Shown here: positions 10,952-23,295 of the stretch, piece by piece | How the letters are laid out: each line of letters opens with the position of its first letter | Numbering within the stretch: the first letter of the stretch is position 1 | From: Cristatella mucedo | Lineage: Eukaryota > Bryozoa > Phylactolaemata > Cristatellidae | Direction: 5' to 3' | NCBI GenBank assembly: GCA_009760855.2 | Contig: WPIO01000161.1 | Coordinates: 635,001 to 695,000, forward strand | Length of the DNA stretch: 60,000 nt | Program-made: the position numbers and the translations under genes | The notes under the pieces: model-generated | What the model was told of the DNA's origin: nothing | The model's database searches: none | Seen by the model: the letters and a program-made list of their open reading frames with translations, nothing else

Positions 10952-13900
10952 TAATAATAATAATACACTTGATAAAGCGGCCTCGGAGAACTCGATCTCC
11001 TTCTAGGCGCTGTACGTTTGCTGCAAAGGAAACTGGATTGAATGGTGAGTGGTATCATGCTTGATAAACAACATGAATAACATGGTTAGGGGTGACATGC
11101 ATAGGGTCAGCATGCATAAGCACATAAAGGACGAATCACAGGGACCTACTAAATGCTGTCCTAAATAGGTGCGTTTTCAATCTCCTTTTTTAAATGTAGT
11201 TAAGTCAGTGGGTGTTGTGACGCAAGTCAGGAGTGAGTTCCAGGCTTTGGGAGCATACGAAGTAAATGCACGGTCTCCAAAGGATTTGAGGCTTGTGCGA
11301 GGTATAGGTAAACACTTAGTTTCCGAAAGCAGGTGGCTTGATGCTTGGCCTTGTGGGGGAGTAATGTAATGTAATGTATCTCCGTCTGTAACTCCACAAA
11401 GTCATAAAGACTATGTGGGTGTTACGCAGGAGAGTTTTGTATAGCGCACTCACAGTCTAAGCGGCTTTCGGTATGCATTCGGTAGCCAACAGACTTCGTC
11501 TCACGCAACAAAGAGAAAGTGGGAAGCATAGCAGAGTCAGGAGAGCAGTTGATGTAGTGAGTAGCATAGAAGTAGCAGCTCAGGACCGCTGAAAAGGATG
11601 TGCCATAGTCGGCAGTAGGAGAGTAGTTGTCGCTGCGCAAGAATTGTGGAAGCGAGTTCCACAGTCTAGGACCTGAAGAGCTAAAGCTTCTGTCGCCAAC
11701 TGTCTTTGAGTAGATCTGAGAGATATGCTGGAGCCAATAAATGAAGTGACCTAAAAGTGAGCTACAAAACCTTGAATTCGATCCGTTGCTTGACTGGGAG
11801 CCAGTACAGGTTGGCGAGAAGTGGTGTAATTTGGCAACTGCGATACTCACGACAGACAAGCCTAGCTGCAGAGTTTTGCACCAGCTGTAAGCACCTGATT
11901 GACATGCCGGTAGGTCAGCAAGCAGTGAGTTACAGAAGTCAAGACGGGATATCACAAACGCATGGACCAACTTAGATGTGTTATCCTTATCTAAACAAGC
12001 CCAAATTTTAGCAATGTCATGTAGCCGAAAGTAGGCAGACTTGATTGTGTAGATGATGTGGTCGTCGAACGAAAGGTCACTTTTGAACAGTACACCTATA
12101 TTTCGTGTAGATTCAGCAGGAGATATGCTGGCAGAGCCGATTTTGAGCGTAAGCCTTTCCAATTTCGGAATCACAGTTGTTTGACCGTAACTAGTAAGTT
12201 AGTTGTATCACCATTTAATTTAAGAACATCTGTTGTCATCCATGTACGGATGTCATCAATAACTGCAGCAAGGGAGTTGAGAGAATTCGAGGTGCTCGGT
12301 ACTGGGAGCGACCAAAGCAATGATACAACTGAATGTCATCCGCATGGAAGTGAAAGTTTAGATTGTGACTGGCAATCACATCGGCAAGAAGTAGAGTATA
12401 AACCGCGAAAAGAAACGGATCTAGCACGGAGCCCTGAGGTACCCCATATTTCAGAGGTACCACGGGTGATCTTCGTCCAGGACCTGAACCATTGCAGAGT
12501 ATTCCCAGTGTTGCACAGGCGAGATGAGAGGCTCCCAAGAAGAACTTAGTGATCGATAGTAACAAAAGCTGCCGGAAGATCGATCAACACAAGCAGAAAT
12601 AATCTACCCATGTCCGCATTCCTAAGTAGGTCGTTGTACGCCCTAAGCAATACTGATTCTGTGGAGTGATTTGCTCTAAAGCCAAACTGGAACTGACTAG
12701 CAAGGTTTGAAGCTTGAATGTAAGAGTTCAGCTGGTCTGCCACGACTCGTTCCAGTGTCTTTGATAGGAATGGTAGAAGGGAGATTGGGCGGTAGTTGCT
12801 CAAGTTCTCTTGGTATAGTGTCGCTTTCTTGAGAAGTGACCTGACTACAGCTTTTTTGAAAGGTGCTGGAACATGACCGGAGGCAATAACATATTAACGA
12901 TGTTAGTTATGCGTGGTAGCAGCAGATTAGTGCAACGTAGGAGAAGGACAGTAGGAGTAGGGTCCAGAAGACTTGTTGTCTTCTTTGAACTGGATGTGAA
13001 CTTCGGGACGAAATCATTAGTGACCTGCTTAAATCTAGACATTGAGGTGCAGCCAGGAATCGAGGGACATCATTCTAGGGGGATGCTGCCATCGCAGGGG
13101 TGGACTCCCTGATCTTGTATATCTTCTGGACAAAGAATCGAGAGAAGTGATCGGCTAGATCATCACAAGGATCATCAGGTAAGGAGCTAATCCGGGAGTG
13201 GCTGAGAAGATGGTTGATCGTCGACATCAGCAATTTTGGATTGTGCATCTGTGATTCAACAATGTTTTTATAGAAGCTAGACTTGACCTTTGCTATGATT
13301 GATTGGTACGATCAACAGTAATCCTCGCACGCCTGTCGATGGACAGTCAGCACTAATCTTGTGTATGCTTTTTCAAGCTATAGCTTAGTAGACGTGGCTA
13401 GTTTAATGTCTGTGGTAAACCATAGGCCTTCGGGACGAGGACGCACAGTGGGCTTAGTCAGAGGTGCAAACTCATCGAGCGTGTCAGCTAGTGTCGTGTC
13501 GTCGCAAGTCGTAAATCTACCAATGATGACAGATCGGAGGGGGAACTGAGCAGCAGAGGTGAGGCAGATATTCTCGAACCGGCAGCATTGATGTCAACTG
13601 TCTTGAGGTTTCGTGATTCACAGGTGACTTTAGTGGAAAAGAAGGCGGGCACACACTGTAGACTTAATGAGATCTGCATGTGGTCAGATAAGCAGAATTT
13701 AGTAACAATTGGTTATGACAAAGTGCAGTTGTATGAGAAAATCTGGTCGAGTGTGTGACCCTTGATGTGAGTAGGGTATGCACAAAATTCAGTGCTGAAG
13801 GCGCCAGATAAGTTATCAACGTGAATTTTTGAAATCTCCCATTATGAGGAAGGATCGATTTCTTGCACACAGAATCGAATTGAGATCGGCGAAATCTGAG

Positions 13901-14270
13901 ATAAAGGAGGATTTGGTACCTGGTGGGCGATAGACTACTGCCACCATCGGTATTTTGTTATCGGGTGAAATCCAGACGATCGATTCAAAGACTGCTTTGA
14001 GGGTACTGCAAATGGCTTAAAGTTGAATTTTGAGCGCACGATAACAACAATTCCGCCTCCAGTTTTTATTGATCCAGGGGTGTGAAATAATGAGAAACCA
14101 GTCGGGGTAGCGTCCTTAATTGTCAGACAGTTTACCGATTTTAGCCAAGTTTCAGTTTTAGGGCGTGCACGTCGAGACCATTTTCAAAAATAAGGTCACT
14201 TATTACCAGAGGTTTATTGCACATTGAACCAGGATTCCAAAGGCAGGCGTTAAGTCCGGCCGATGGAGTT
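10952..14270 (-). mobile_element. LINE-A, near-full-length decayed copy (endonuclease + RT + 3'UTR)
   Basis: From the right on the minus strand: APE endonuclease beginning LNACLWNPGSMCNKPLVISD, with LTETWLK, TGGGIVVIVRSKF, VVYRPPG and MGDF; a linker with RFFVQKIYKIRES; then RT with NYRPISLLPFLSKTLERVVA, FRANHSTESVLL and GVPQGSVL; and the 3'UTR ending in (ATT)n at 10952. Frameshifts and stops interrupt it throughout (for example in the RT near 12240-12560). It is split by a LINE-B insertion at 11361-11711. Sequence upstream of about 14270 (NRSALSPTCVSVNLANLAVI) may be its 5' end. Clade judged L2/CR1-like from motifs and tail, not from phylogeny. Confidence 0.92.
11361..11711 (-). mobile_element. 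LINE-B 3' end nested in LINE-A
   Basis: The minus strand reads KTVGDRSFSSSGPRLWNSLP through CAIQNSPA and the 3'UTR to (ACATT)n. LINE-A resumes on each side at colinear positions (AYLSQI upstream, HKAKHQ downstream). A short direct repeat TACTC or ACTC flanks the insert. Confidence 0.9.
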
Positions 14271-14471
14271 ATAACAGGCCTGATGACCGCTAAGTTGGCG
14301 AGATTCACACTGACGCATGTGGGGGAGAGCGCTGAGCGGTTCGAGACAATGGTAGGAATACCAAACGAGCGAGTACTCTGCTCTCAATTCCCGCCAAACG
14401 AGCGGCGTCTCAGCTGGAGGCTCCGGCCACCGCGGCGGCTCCGGGGTTCATTTCTTTCGTTAATGCATTCG

Positions 14472-14690
14472 CTCCAAAGGAAGCATAATCGAATGGTTAG
14501 AGGAAGCATGCTCATAAAAATACAAGAATACTACGGATAGGGGTGACATGCATAGGGTCAGCATGAGGTATGGTAATTTGCAGCATGCTCAGTGTCAGCA
14601 CGTACAAGCACGTACAGGATGAATCGCAGAGACCCACCAAATGCTGTCATAAATGGATGCGTTTTTAGTTTCTTTAAGTTCATGGTTTTC
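14472..14690 (-). mobile_element. LINE-A 3'UTR fragment
   Basis: Contains GGGTGACATGCATAGGGTCA GCATG and CCCACCAAATGCTGTCAT in reverse orientation, like other LINE-A ends. The last 80 bp with the hairpin are missing. Confidence 0.85.
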
Positions 14691-14857
14691 AAAAACTTGG
14701 CATTGCGTGGTCACCGAGAGAGTCTAATCCTGGCTAGTGAGCAAAACATTGGAAACTTCTTCTGACTTCTTCATCTGCTAGTTGAGTACAATTCTCTTTT
14801 TTAATTAAAACCTGAACCACGCCAGAAAGAATCCAAAGTCAGTTGTTAATATAATTC

Positions 14858-15012
14858 ATTTAAATATAATTCATTTGTATAGTGCCCCAAGAGAACTTAA
14901 TCTCTATTCAGGCGCTTCACTTAAGCCTCGGGGCTCGAGCTCACGACCTCAGCCAGACCTTGATCGGGGCGAACACCTTATCCGCAGGACCAATCCAGCT
15001 CGGCAATCACCA
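14858..15012 (-). mobile_element. SINE-1 copy (best preserved)
   Basis: On the minus strand: tRNA-like head with GGCTGAGGTCGTGAGCTCGA GCCCCG (A-box and B-box-like spacing), then GAAGCGCCTGAATAGAGATT AAGTTCTCTTGGGGCACTAT ACAAATGAATTATAT. The tail matches LINE-A almost base for base in the AGAGATTAAGTTCTCT hairpin. Confidence 0.82.
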
Positions 15013-15129
15013 TTGGCTCGTGAGCTCAAAATTAGTTCTTTCCCATACTCGTATCCACATTGACATAGAAGGTACTCTGTAACATGCGGGTAAACATGGA
15101 ATATGGAATACTGGAGTTTTATGGAATAC

Positions 15130-15580
15130 TGATCTACTCAACGCCTGATTTAGCACACCTCTAGAATCTAAGGTCATTAGCCATATCAATGCTGATTTTG
15201 CCAACAAAGCTGTCATCCTCAAAGAGTCTTTCCCGCGCTTTTTTCAAATCTGCGCCAAAGATGATGCAGCAATTAGTGGTCTCATCTTAGACAAAGTCGA
15301 ATCTCGATCCAGTGGTATCTTTCGTGCCGAGTCGCGTCGCGACTCGGCACCAAAGCCACCACTGGGACTCAAGTCTTTCATTGTCAGTCACAGAGAAGAT
15401 GGGTTTCCTAATCTGAAAGTTGTCTTGCAAATTCTTCTCACCATAGCTGCGCCAGTTGCCTGTTGTGAACGTTCCCTTTTCAATTTGAAATAAATTCCGT
15501 TTTATCTGAGAGCATCACTAGGGCAAGATCGGCTATCTCATTTGACCTTGTTAAGCAGAGAGAAAGAAATATAGAAAAAT
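15130..15580 (+). pseudogene. hAT transposase remnant (ZMYM-type dimerisation domain)
   Basis: The frame reads DFANKAVILKESFPRFFQIC, then FPNLKVVLQILLTIAAPVAC CERSLFNLK, a stop codon, and YLRASLGQDRLSHLTLLS. The I-A-x-C-ERS-F-LK...LR...G-RL--L-LLS pattern is the hAT C-terminal dimerisation region found in ZMYM-like domesticated and mobile copies. The N-terminal catalytic part is missing. A perfect 27-bp palindrome lies inside at 15324-15350. Confidence 0.82.
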
Positions 15581-15714
15581 ATTTACTTTCAAACTGAAAT
15601 GGACTAGTTTAGCGCGTTTAACGCCAGAAAAATTCACCAAAGTTACAGCTGTCGTCGCTATCTTGTACCTTTACTACAGCTAATACAACTTTCTCGACTC
15701 GGCACGCACGCAGG

Positions 15715-15740
15715 CACACACACACACACACACACACAAG
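15715..15740 (+). repeat. (CA)n microsatellite
   Basis: Short pure CA tract following GCACGCACGCAGG. Confidence 0.9.
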
Positions 15741-16037
15741 CAGGCACACCGTCAATGCAATTACTTTGCACACCCAATGAATAAACAAACGGCTAAAAAC
15801 ATGTATTGTCTTACAAAATCGAGGCATGGTAGGAGAATTGTAGGATAAAGCAAAATAGTATCAAATTTTGTGAACCGCTACTTTTTTTGGATAGCCCACT
15901 AGGTGTGAAAACGCCGATTTGAAGAGTTAGGCTTTCGAATTTGTATAGCATCCCTTGGCTTTCCCATAATTAGTAGGCTATTTTTGTCCTCATCCCAAAT
16001 ACCAGCATGGCATTTTGCAAGGGAGTAGGGAGAGTTC

Positions 16038-16145
16038 AGAAAGCCGCTTAGGCTGTGAGTGCGCTATACAAAACTCTCCTGCGTAACACCCACCTGGTCT
16101 TTATGACTCTGTGGAGTTACAGACGGAGATACATTACATTACATA
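16038..16145 (+). mobile_element. LINE-B 3'-terminal fragment
   Basis: Carries GCTGTGAGTGCGCTATACAA AACTCTCCTGCG and the (ACATT)n tail; about 108 bp only. Confidence 0.9.
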
Positions 16146-17648
16146 GTTCACCGTTGTTAAAGGTTTGCACGGGTCAAAGTTCAAGTGCAGCTGTATGTTA
16201 TGTGCACAAAAATCAAAGCCAAGAGTGGGCATGGAAATTACATCGGAAAGTGAATGACTGTTAGCGGTTCAAAATAGACACAACATGGATCTGAAGGGTA
16301 CATCCTAATTCAAAGCCCTTTGGATAACTTATAACTATTGAAATAAACGGTCTAAAGACTCTTAATGTATATATTTAATGAAATTCGTGAACGGTCAGAT
16401 AAGAATTTTGTAATAATATGAGATGATTGCATTAAATTGTAAGAGCGTATTTAATTGTGTGCATAACCCTTGTTTTGAGTAACGTTACTCAAGTGAGTCC
16501 GAAGAGTTAATGAGTCACTAAGTGCACACAACATGGCAGTTAAGGTGTAAGTTAAATTGTCAAAATTAATTCTAAAATTATTCACGACAATGAAAGATTA
16601 ATCCCGAGGACGGGAGCTTAATTGCGGCAGTCGTCCTCTCCGGTCGACTGTCGGCCGGTGTCGGTGAGTCATCGGGCTCGGCATCGGCTGCTACAAGCTT
16701 GCCAATAGCCGACACGAAGTAGCCTGCCGTACCCTCCACGTGTAATGTATGAGAAATTCTTTGCACTTTCGCGATAGGGGTAGTTCATATAACGTTGCTT
16801 ATAAAATCTCGGGCACTCACTCGTTACCGCGTTGCATGATACTTGAGTCGTGGTGGAACACATGGAACATACGTGGTGAAACACACGTGCCCGCAGGGAG
16901 CCGCTAACTCTACCGGTGTCGGGGTTAAGCGAGCATAAAATAGATAGCGAAAGTGTGGATTAATTTTGTGCTCTGTGCAAAACGCTCTTTGTTGTGCCCC
17001 AGCAGCTACTGTGCATAATCTTTAAGCTGATGGTCTCTCCCGTTGGGCTCCGACGTTGGGGAGCACCAAAAACTGATTTTGAGCAAATAACACCAGTCGC
17101 TTAACGCGTGACTTAAGCAGGCCAATTTAACAGCCGGAGATGCAGTTTGGGACGAGATCCTAGTTCTCAGAAGACCACGGAAGGCAATTTAAGGCTTGCT
17201 TTTTACAATAATAGTGATTTGATGATACTGTTGACGTTTTTCCTCTGCATTCAAATTCGCTCGCTTTACCACGAGTGTCAGCAATATTTCGTGGCTTTGT
17301 GCTTACTAATGACAGTGTGGCGTCCAGACTCAAGAAACCTTGAGCTAACGTTTCGTTTTGATTAAAGATATAAATGAACCCGAATTATGGTCAGAGCAGC
17401 CTGGAGTAAGTAAAGGCGCGTTCAGCTATGCAGATGGACAGAGTTTAGAGCGCGTGACAACAAGTTGTAGAAAGAGGGAGAGAGATATAAATTCCCTCTA
17501 AGCAAGTAGCGATAGTAGCATCATCCCGCATTGCGCTTTGGACTCTAAGGCTTTCGTAGCCAAACTTCGGTCTAATGATAATAAAGAGCACCGCGATCTC
17601 AGATTGTTGAATAGTAGCTATACATTAACTGCCCTTAGAAGCCTAAGT
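16146..17648. other. No recognised gene
   Basis: AT-rich to about 16560, then a more GC-rich patch near 16580-16900. Frames at 16578-16884 (minus) and 17147-17365 (plus) show no motif. Confidence 0.35.
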
Positions 17649-18900
17649 AATGTATTGTAATGTATCTCCGTCTGTAACTCCACAAAGTCATACAGACTAT
17701 GTGGGTGTTACGCAGGAGAGTTTTGTATAGCGTACTCACAGCCTAAACCGCTTTCGGTATGCATTCAGAAGCCAACAGACTTCGTCTCACGCAACTAAAA
17801 GAAAGTGGTAAGCATAGCAGAGTCAGGAGAGCAGTTGAGGTAGTGATTAGCATGGATGTAGCAGCTCAGGACCGCTGGAAAGAGCCATAGCCGGCAGCAA
17901 GAGAGTAGTTGTCGTTGCGTAAGAATTGTGGAAGCGAGTTCCACAGTCTAGGACGTGCAGGGCTAAAGTTTCTGTCGCCAACGGTCTTCAAGCGGAGGAA
18001 TGGAACAGCTAATCTATTGTCCACACGGGACCTGAGGGCTCGAAGAGGCTGAAACTGGTGCAGCAGCTCAGCTAGGTACGAAGGAGCAAATCCTTTGGTA
18101 GCCCAGCCAAAAGAAATTTACAATAATCAAGCCGAGACACAACTAAGGAGCTAGTTAAATCTTTTGCATGCCACTGTGAAAGACAGCTCCTAATCTTAAA
18201 AAAGGAATCGGACGTGATGGCTAGCTGCAGAAGCAGTCTTCTGAATGAAGCTTTTAAAATTGAGGCAGTTGTCGAAAACGACACCTACATTTCGAGCACG
18301 TGGTGATGGTCGCACAATAGCATCACCTATTAGAACAGCAAAGCCTACAAATCCAGCCACACGCTTAGGGTGTCCTATGAGCAGCAGTTCAGTTTTATCA
18401 TCATTTAATTTTAGGAATTTTTCCGACATCCAGGATCGAATATCGGCAAGGCAAGCATTCAGTTTCTCAGTTGCTGCAGCAGATTCCGACGGTTTGAATG
18501 ACAGATACAGCTGAGTATCGACAGCATAAAAGTTATACCCTATTTCATGGGCCTTAATCACTTTTCCCAGAGGTTGTGCATAAATTGGAGAACAGCAAGT
18601 GACCGAGTACAGACCCTTAAGGGACTACACAGGTGACCCTTCTCGTGTGTGAGACCTGACCCCACACGACATGGATTGAACACGATCAGACAAGTACGAT
18701 TTAAACCACGCCAGCGCTTTGATGTCAGACCGATCGCTGTTCTCAATAGTTCAAGCAGAACTTCGTGATCAATGGTGTCGAAGGCAGCAGACAGATCTAG
18801 CAGAGCTTGAAGTTTTTCCTGCAAAGCATTACTTAAGGGCCCCCAAGTCTGACAGGGCAGAAACTGCAGAGACATTGTACGACTACGGTATACTAGGAAA
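17649..18900 (-). mobile_element. LINE-B, 5'-truncated RT copy, decayed
   Basis: The minus strand reads LLDLSAAFDTIDHEVLLELL (first catalytic Asp), a broken PQGSVLG region, a damaged YADD (FYAVDTQLYLSFKPSES), then MSEKFLKLNDDKTELLLIGH and ARNVGVVFD, ending in the 3'UTR and (ACATT)n at 17649. Several frameshifts. Keeps more of the RT than the copy at 8019. Confidence 0.9.
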
Positions 18901-19996
18901 GTAAGTTTCAAAGAATAGCTAAGCACCAGAATCTCATTTTGTTACATCAGATGCGTTTGTTAAGGTTGCAGCTAAATTAGCTCATGCGTGCATTGAATGT
19001 ACTTACTTCTCGTAGGACGTGCTATAACAGATGCCATGTAAACAATCGCTTGTGCACAATTTACGAAACAATGAAATCAAGCCTAATGATAATAATAGTA
19101 ATAAAACTCAGTTGCAATGCCACCGACGTGATCAAGTTTCAGTTTCATGTCGAAATGTCACTATTTACTCGTGGTTTCTTTGGATTAAGTACTCGCAAGA
19201 ATTAAGGTAGGCATAATTTTATATATTTTAAATACTGCAAGGGACAAGGCGCACGCACCTCAAGCCCCATGTCATGAGATTGAGTGCTACAAAAATAATT
19301 TTTTTTTAACTTGTAGCACAAAGTAGTAGCAGATGATGACAAGCACTTAACCTCTACATCCAAACGTACATTACTATGCTGAATCACTACAGTTATTCTT
19401 CTTTTCCCTTTATAGAAACAGCCATCCATACTAAGACACTTCAAAGACCACTCAACTTGGAACTGAATGTAATATAATATAGTTAATACCGTTTCATGTT
19501 TTCAGCTCTCTCAAGGTAGGGATGGGTCAGCAATAGTGCGGTTGCAGTGATGCAGTGAATTATTGCTGGAAATATTTGTCCCCTTGTCGGTAATCATACC
19601 CAGCATGGTCTCTCCCAATTTTTGTAATGAATAATTCCAACTTAATTGTCATCAAGTAGACTTTAAATGCTGTCGAAACTCCTTACACGTTAAATAAATA
19701 GATGGCACTGAGGGCCGTTAGCTACTGGGACACCTGGTTAATGGCATGTACTAAATCGTGCAAATTTCACCATACAGTCTAAGAAATCCCAGAATTATGT
19801 AACTAGATTCTTGAAGGTGAGCGTAACCTGTTGGCTGTTAAGGAGACGTGGCTGACATCGACTAATGTCCTACTACAGCCGAAGTCACACCTGCAGCTTT
19901 TCTTTTACAGACAGAGATCCACTAGAAATAGCAGCTGAGTAGCGATTCTCCTTGTTCCCCTTCATGTAGAAAGACTTGCTTTATCTTAGTTTTCAT
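18901..19996. other. No recognised gene
   Basis: AT-rich non-coding sequence between the LINE-B copy and the hAT element. Frames are short and lack motifs. Confidence 0.4.
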
Positions 19997-20004
19997 GTAT
20001 CATT

Positions 20005-23000
20005 TAAATTATATATATAATTAGCCGGCCGAATTCCGGCCAATTTACAAATCCGGCTCCGGCTCCGGCCAAAACTTGGCCGGATTTGGCCGGATTTTTC
20101 GAATTTTGGTTGAATATATTACTCGTTCCATTTATAAGAGGAAGGAGCTGGCCCGACGTCCCTGCGCTCTGCGTCGGGAGAGGGTGGGGAGGCCGAGAGG
20201 ACGTTCAGACGCTGATTGAGCACTCCGACGTCAGGTCGTAACGACATGGTTTTGACCTCGGCTCGCGGCGGAACGTTTCCGAGCGCGGTTAGATTCTCAG
20301 ACGTCAGAGCGGAACGCTGCGAGCGGCAGCCCGTCGTCGGTCAGGCCGCACCATAGATTCGTTCGCAGTGCATTTGGTCTCACGAAGCCGCACTTGGCGG
20401 AAGCGTGCGGAACTTCTTCACGGTATACCTTCATTGCAATAGCAGTCACTCTGCAGCCAAGGCGAGACAACTTGCAAATCCGTGCAGGTAACAACACCAC
20501 TAGCACTGTATATCTTTTGCGCTTTTTTTCCGAAATTTGAGTTTTGCGTAGTGCGCAGTGTTGCTAGCGCCAGACCGCGTCACTACAGAAGTCACTGAAC
20601 ACATTTTGGTTGGTCTGGTGTGCCGCGACAGCTTTTGGCAGTTAATCGCGCCCCGCTGAAGTACGTAACCTAAAACGGGGCTGCATTCACGTATTTGAAT
20701 TCTGTACATAGGACCAGGTCAGTGTGACTGCCGTGGAGAATGCGTGTGTGTGCGTGCAGTGCGCATAAATTGCTGGCTATACGCGTAAAGGGCGGCCTTA
20801 TAAATAAATCCAAAAGTCTTTTAATTGTGTTTTATTTTTAACTAGATGACAGACAAAATGAAAAACAGTCCAGTTTGGGAATACTTCAGAGAAAAGGACG
20901 GTGACAGCTCAAAATCCCAGTGTTTGCTGTGTCCAAGCATCTTGTCACGTGGTAAACCAGATGAGCCCAAAAAATTTTCAACTTCGGCCATCGCCATGCT
21001 GACACATCTTCGCTCAAAAACATTATAAAGAATACAACGAAATGCAAACCAAAATTGCTAATGCAAAGAAGAAGGCTGAAACTGCAGCACTGCCGAATGT
21101 TACACCTGGTGCAATAGGCAAAGTCATGATCCAGAAAACGATTCCCGAACAAGTTGCATGCATGAAAGTATGGGATATCAATAACAGCTCATCAGTGAGA
21201 ATTCACCGTGCCATTGCTAAGATGATAATAACAGATATGCAACCGGTTCAGATTGTTGAGAAGGCAGGCTTTGTTGAACTCATGGGAGTTTTAGAGAGGC
21301 GTTACACTGTTCCATCACGAAAATATTTTGCAGAGAGAGTCATTCCTGAAATTAATGATGAAGTTTGCACCCAGCTGTTGGTAATACTCGATCCAGCAAC
21401 TACTCCGTTTCTGTCCTTTACCACTGATACATGGACAGCAGACAATACTGTGCAATCATTCATGGGCTTAACTGCCCATTGGCTGACAGAGGAGTTTGAA
21501 AACATGAGTTTTGTGTTGGATTGCATGCCATTTGCTGGTCATCACACTGCTGCTGGACTGATGACTGCCTTTCAGCAGATGCTTGACAAATGGAACATTA
21601 GCTTTGGACGCTGTCATGTCGTACTTCGAGACAATGCGGCGAACATATCAAAATGTTTTTCGTGATGCCAACATAAAAAGCTTCGGGTGCTTTGCACATA
21701 CCATGCAGTTATGTGTGCATGACGGATTGCTCAGTCAGCGGGGAGTATCAGACATAATAAGTATCGGAAAGAAATTAGTTGGTCATTTTAAACATTCTTC
21801 ATCTGCGAGTGGTCGGTTCAAGGAGTTGCAGGCTGAACTGGGTTTGCCAGACCACCAGCTGTTACAAGACGTGAGCACAAGATGGAACTCAACGTTTTAC
21901 ATGCTGCGTCGTCTATGTGAACAGCGTCGTGCATTAACCCTCTACTGTTCAGAAGTCGTTGGCACTTCCTGCCCAACTGCACATCAGTGGTCCGTGTGCT
22001 GAAAATGCTGTGTCCGTGCTTGCTCCGTTTGAAGAGGCAACAAGAGAAGTTAGCCGTGAAGCAGCACGTATATCACTAGTTATTCCTATTGTAACAGCTC
22101 TGCGGAACCTGTTGAAGAAGGACTGCACAGATGCAGGTGTAAAGACTATGAGGTCAACCCTAATCAACTCATTGAATGAACGCTTTGACAGTATCGAGCA
22201 GGAAGCCCTGTATACAGTGGCGACAATGATTGATCCACGATTCAAAACAAAATTCTTCTCATCAGAAGCTACACTGACAGCTACAAAAGCAAGGGTTCTG
22301 CTTGCATTCAATGAATTGACAGGGCAGATAGAAACTGTGCAAGATGGAAGCCACAAAAATCAGTCTGAGCGGCAGGTTGACACAAATGAAGAAATTCCAG
22401 CCAAGCAAGCCCGGCTGGATAATTCTTCTCAATCATCAGTACTTTGGGAATGTTTTGATGACATTGTTCAATCTACTGCTGGTACCACAGGCAGTGAGCA
22501 ACAACCAGACATTGACAGTCAGCTGAACAAATACTTGGCAGAGCCATTAATAAACAGAGAGGCTGATCCACTACAGTGGTGGAGACAGAACAGGGAACGA
22601 CTGCCAGCTCTGGCAACAGTAGCTCGCGTTTATTTGGGTGCTCCACCAACAAGTGTACCTTCAGAACGTTTGTTCAGTGTTGCTGGGGAAGTCCTCAGTG
22701 ATCATCGAAGTTCACTTCTGCCAGAGAATGCAGCTCGACTGATATTTCTCAAATATAATTCAAAACTGATGAAATAAATTTAAGAAACAAATGTATGAAA
22801 AATATATAAAATTACAGTACTTATTTTTGTATTTTTGAATTTTGAACTTTAGTCTCTTTTCATTTTTTTTTGTGTTATTACCAATATTATGATGTAAAAA
22901 ATGTTTACTCAATTTTTTAATAAAATGTCACTGCTATACGATTATCACTGAGGTCTCCCACAGCAACACCTATTACACAAAAATAAACAAACAGCAAAAG

Positions 23001-23205
23001 ACAATGATGCTACTTATTATTAATAATATTTTTTTAATTAAATATTTATTGTAGTATATATCCTCAAGTAAAAACTTGGTAGTACAAATGGTAAAAATTT
23101 GTCCGATGAACAAATCCGGCTCCGGCTCCGGCCGTATTTGTCATCAAAAATCCGGCAAATCCGGCTCCGGCCGAATTTGAAAAAATCAAATCCGGTACAG
23201 CCCTA
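20005..23205 (+). mobile_element. hAT DNA transposon (BED-finger type)
   Basis: GC-rich subterminal repeats occur at both ends in inverted orientation: CCGGCTCCGGCTCCGGCC near 20045 and again near 23115. The right end finishes GGTACAGCCCTA, the complement of a hAT-like start (TAGGGCTGTACC). The left terminus has lost the matching bases. GTATCATT (19997-20004) and GTATCAAT (23206-23213) could be an 8-bp target duplication with one change. It contains the broken transposase at 20846-22777. Confidence 0.85.
20846..22777 (+). pseudogene. hAT transposase, three frameshifts
   Basis: Starts with a BED zinc finger (VWEYFREKDGDSSKSQCLLC). Then come TTDTWTADNTVQSFMGLTAH with the first catalytic Asp, VVLRDNAANI with the second, CFAHTMQLCVHDGL, STRWNSTFYMLRRL, and the C-terminal dimerisation block PTSVPSERLFSVAGEVLSDH RSSLLPENAARLIFLKYN. 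Single-base shifts occur near 21017 (in an A run), 21648 and 21955. About 640 codons in total, normal for the family. Relatively young, since the rest of the frame is clean. Related to the ZBED4/6 group by motif; not functional as it stands. Confidence 0.92.
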
Positions 23206-23209
23206 GTAT

Positions 23210-23211
<2 letters not shown>

Positions 23212-23292
<81 letters not shown>
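23212..23292 (+). repeat. (AT)n microsatellite at hAT right flank
   Basis: About 80 bp of pure AT directly after the hAT terminus. Confidence 0.97.

Positions 23293-23295
<3 letters not shown>

Noticed and set aside
12058-12549. 163-codon plus-strand frame
   Set aside because: Antisense shadow of LINE-A RT on the minus strand.
16578-16884. Two overlapping minus-strand frames in a GC-richer patch
   Set aside because: No domain, no splice signals that join anything, short.
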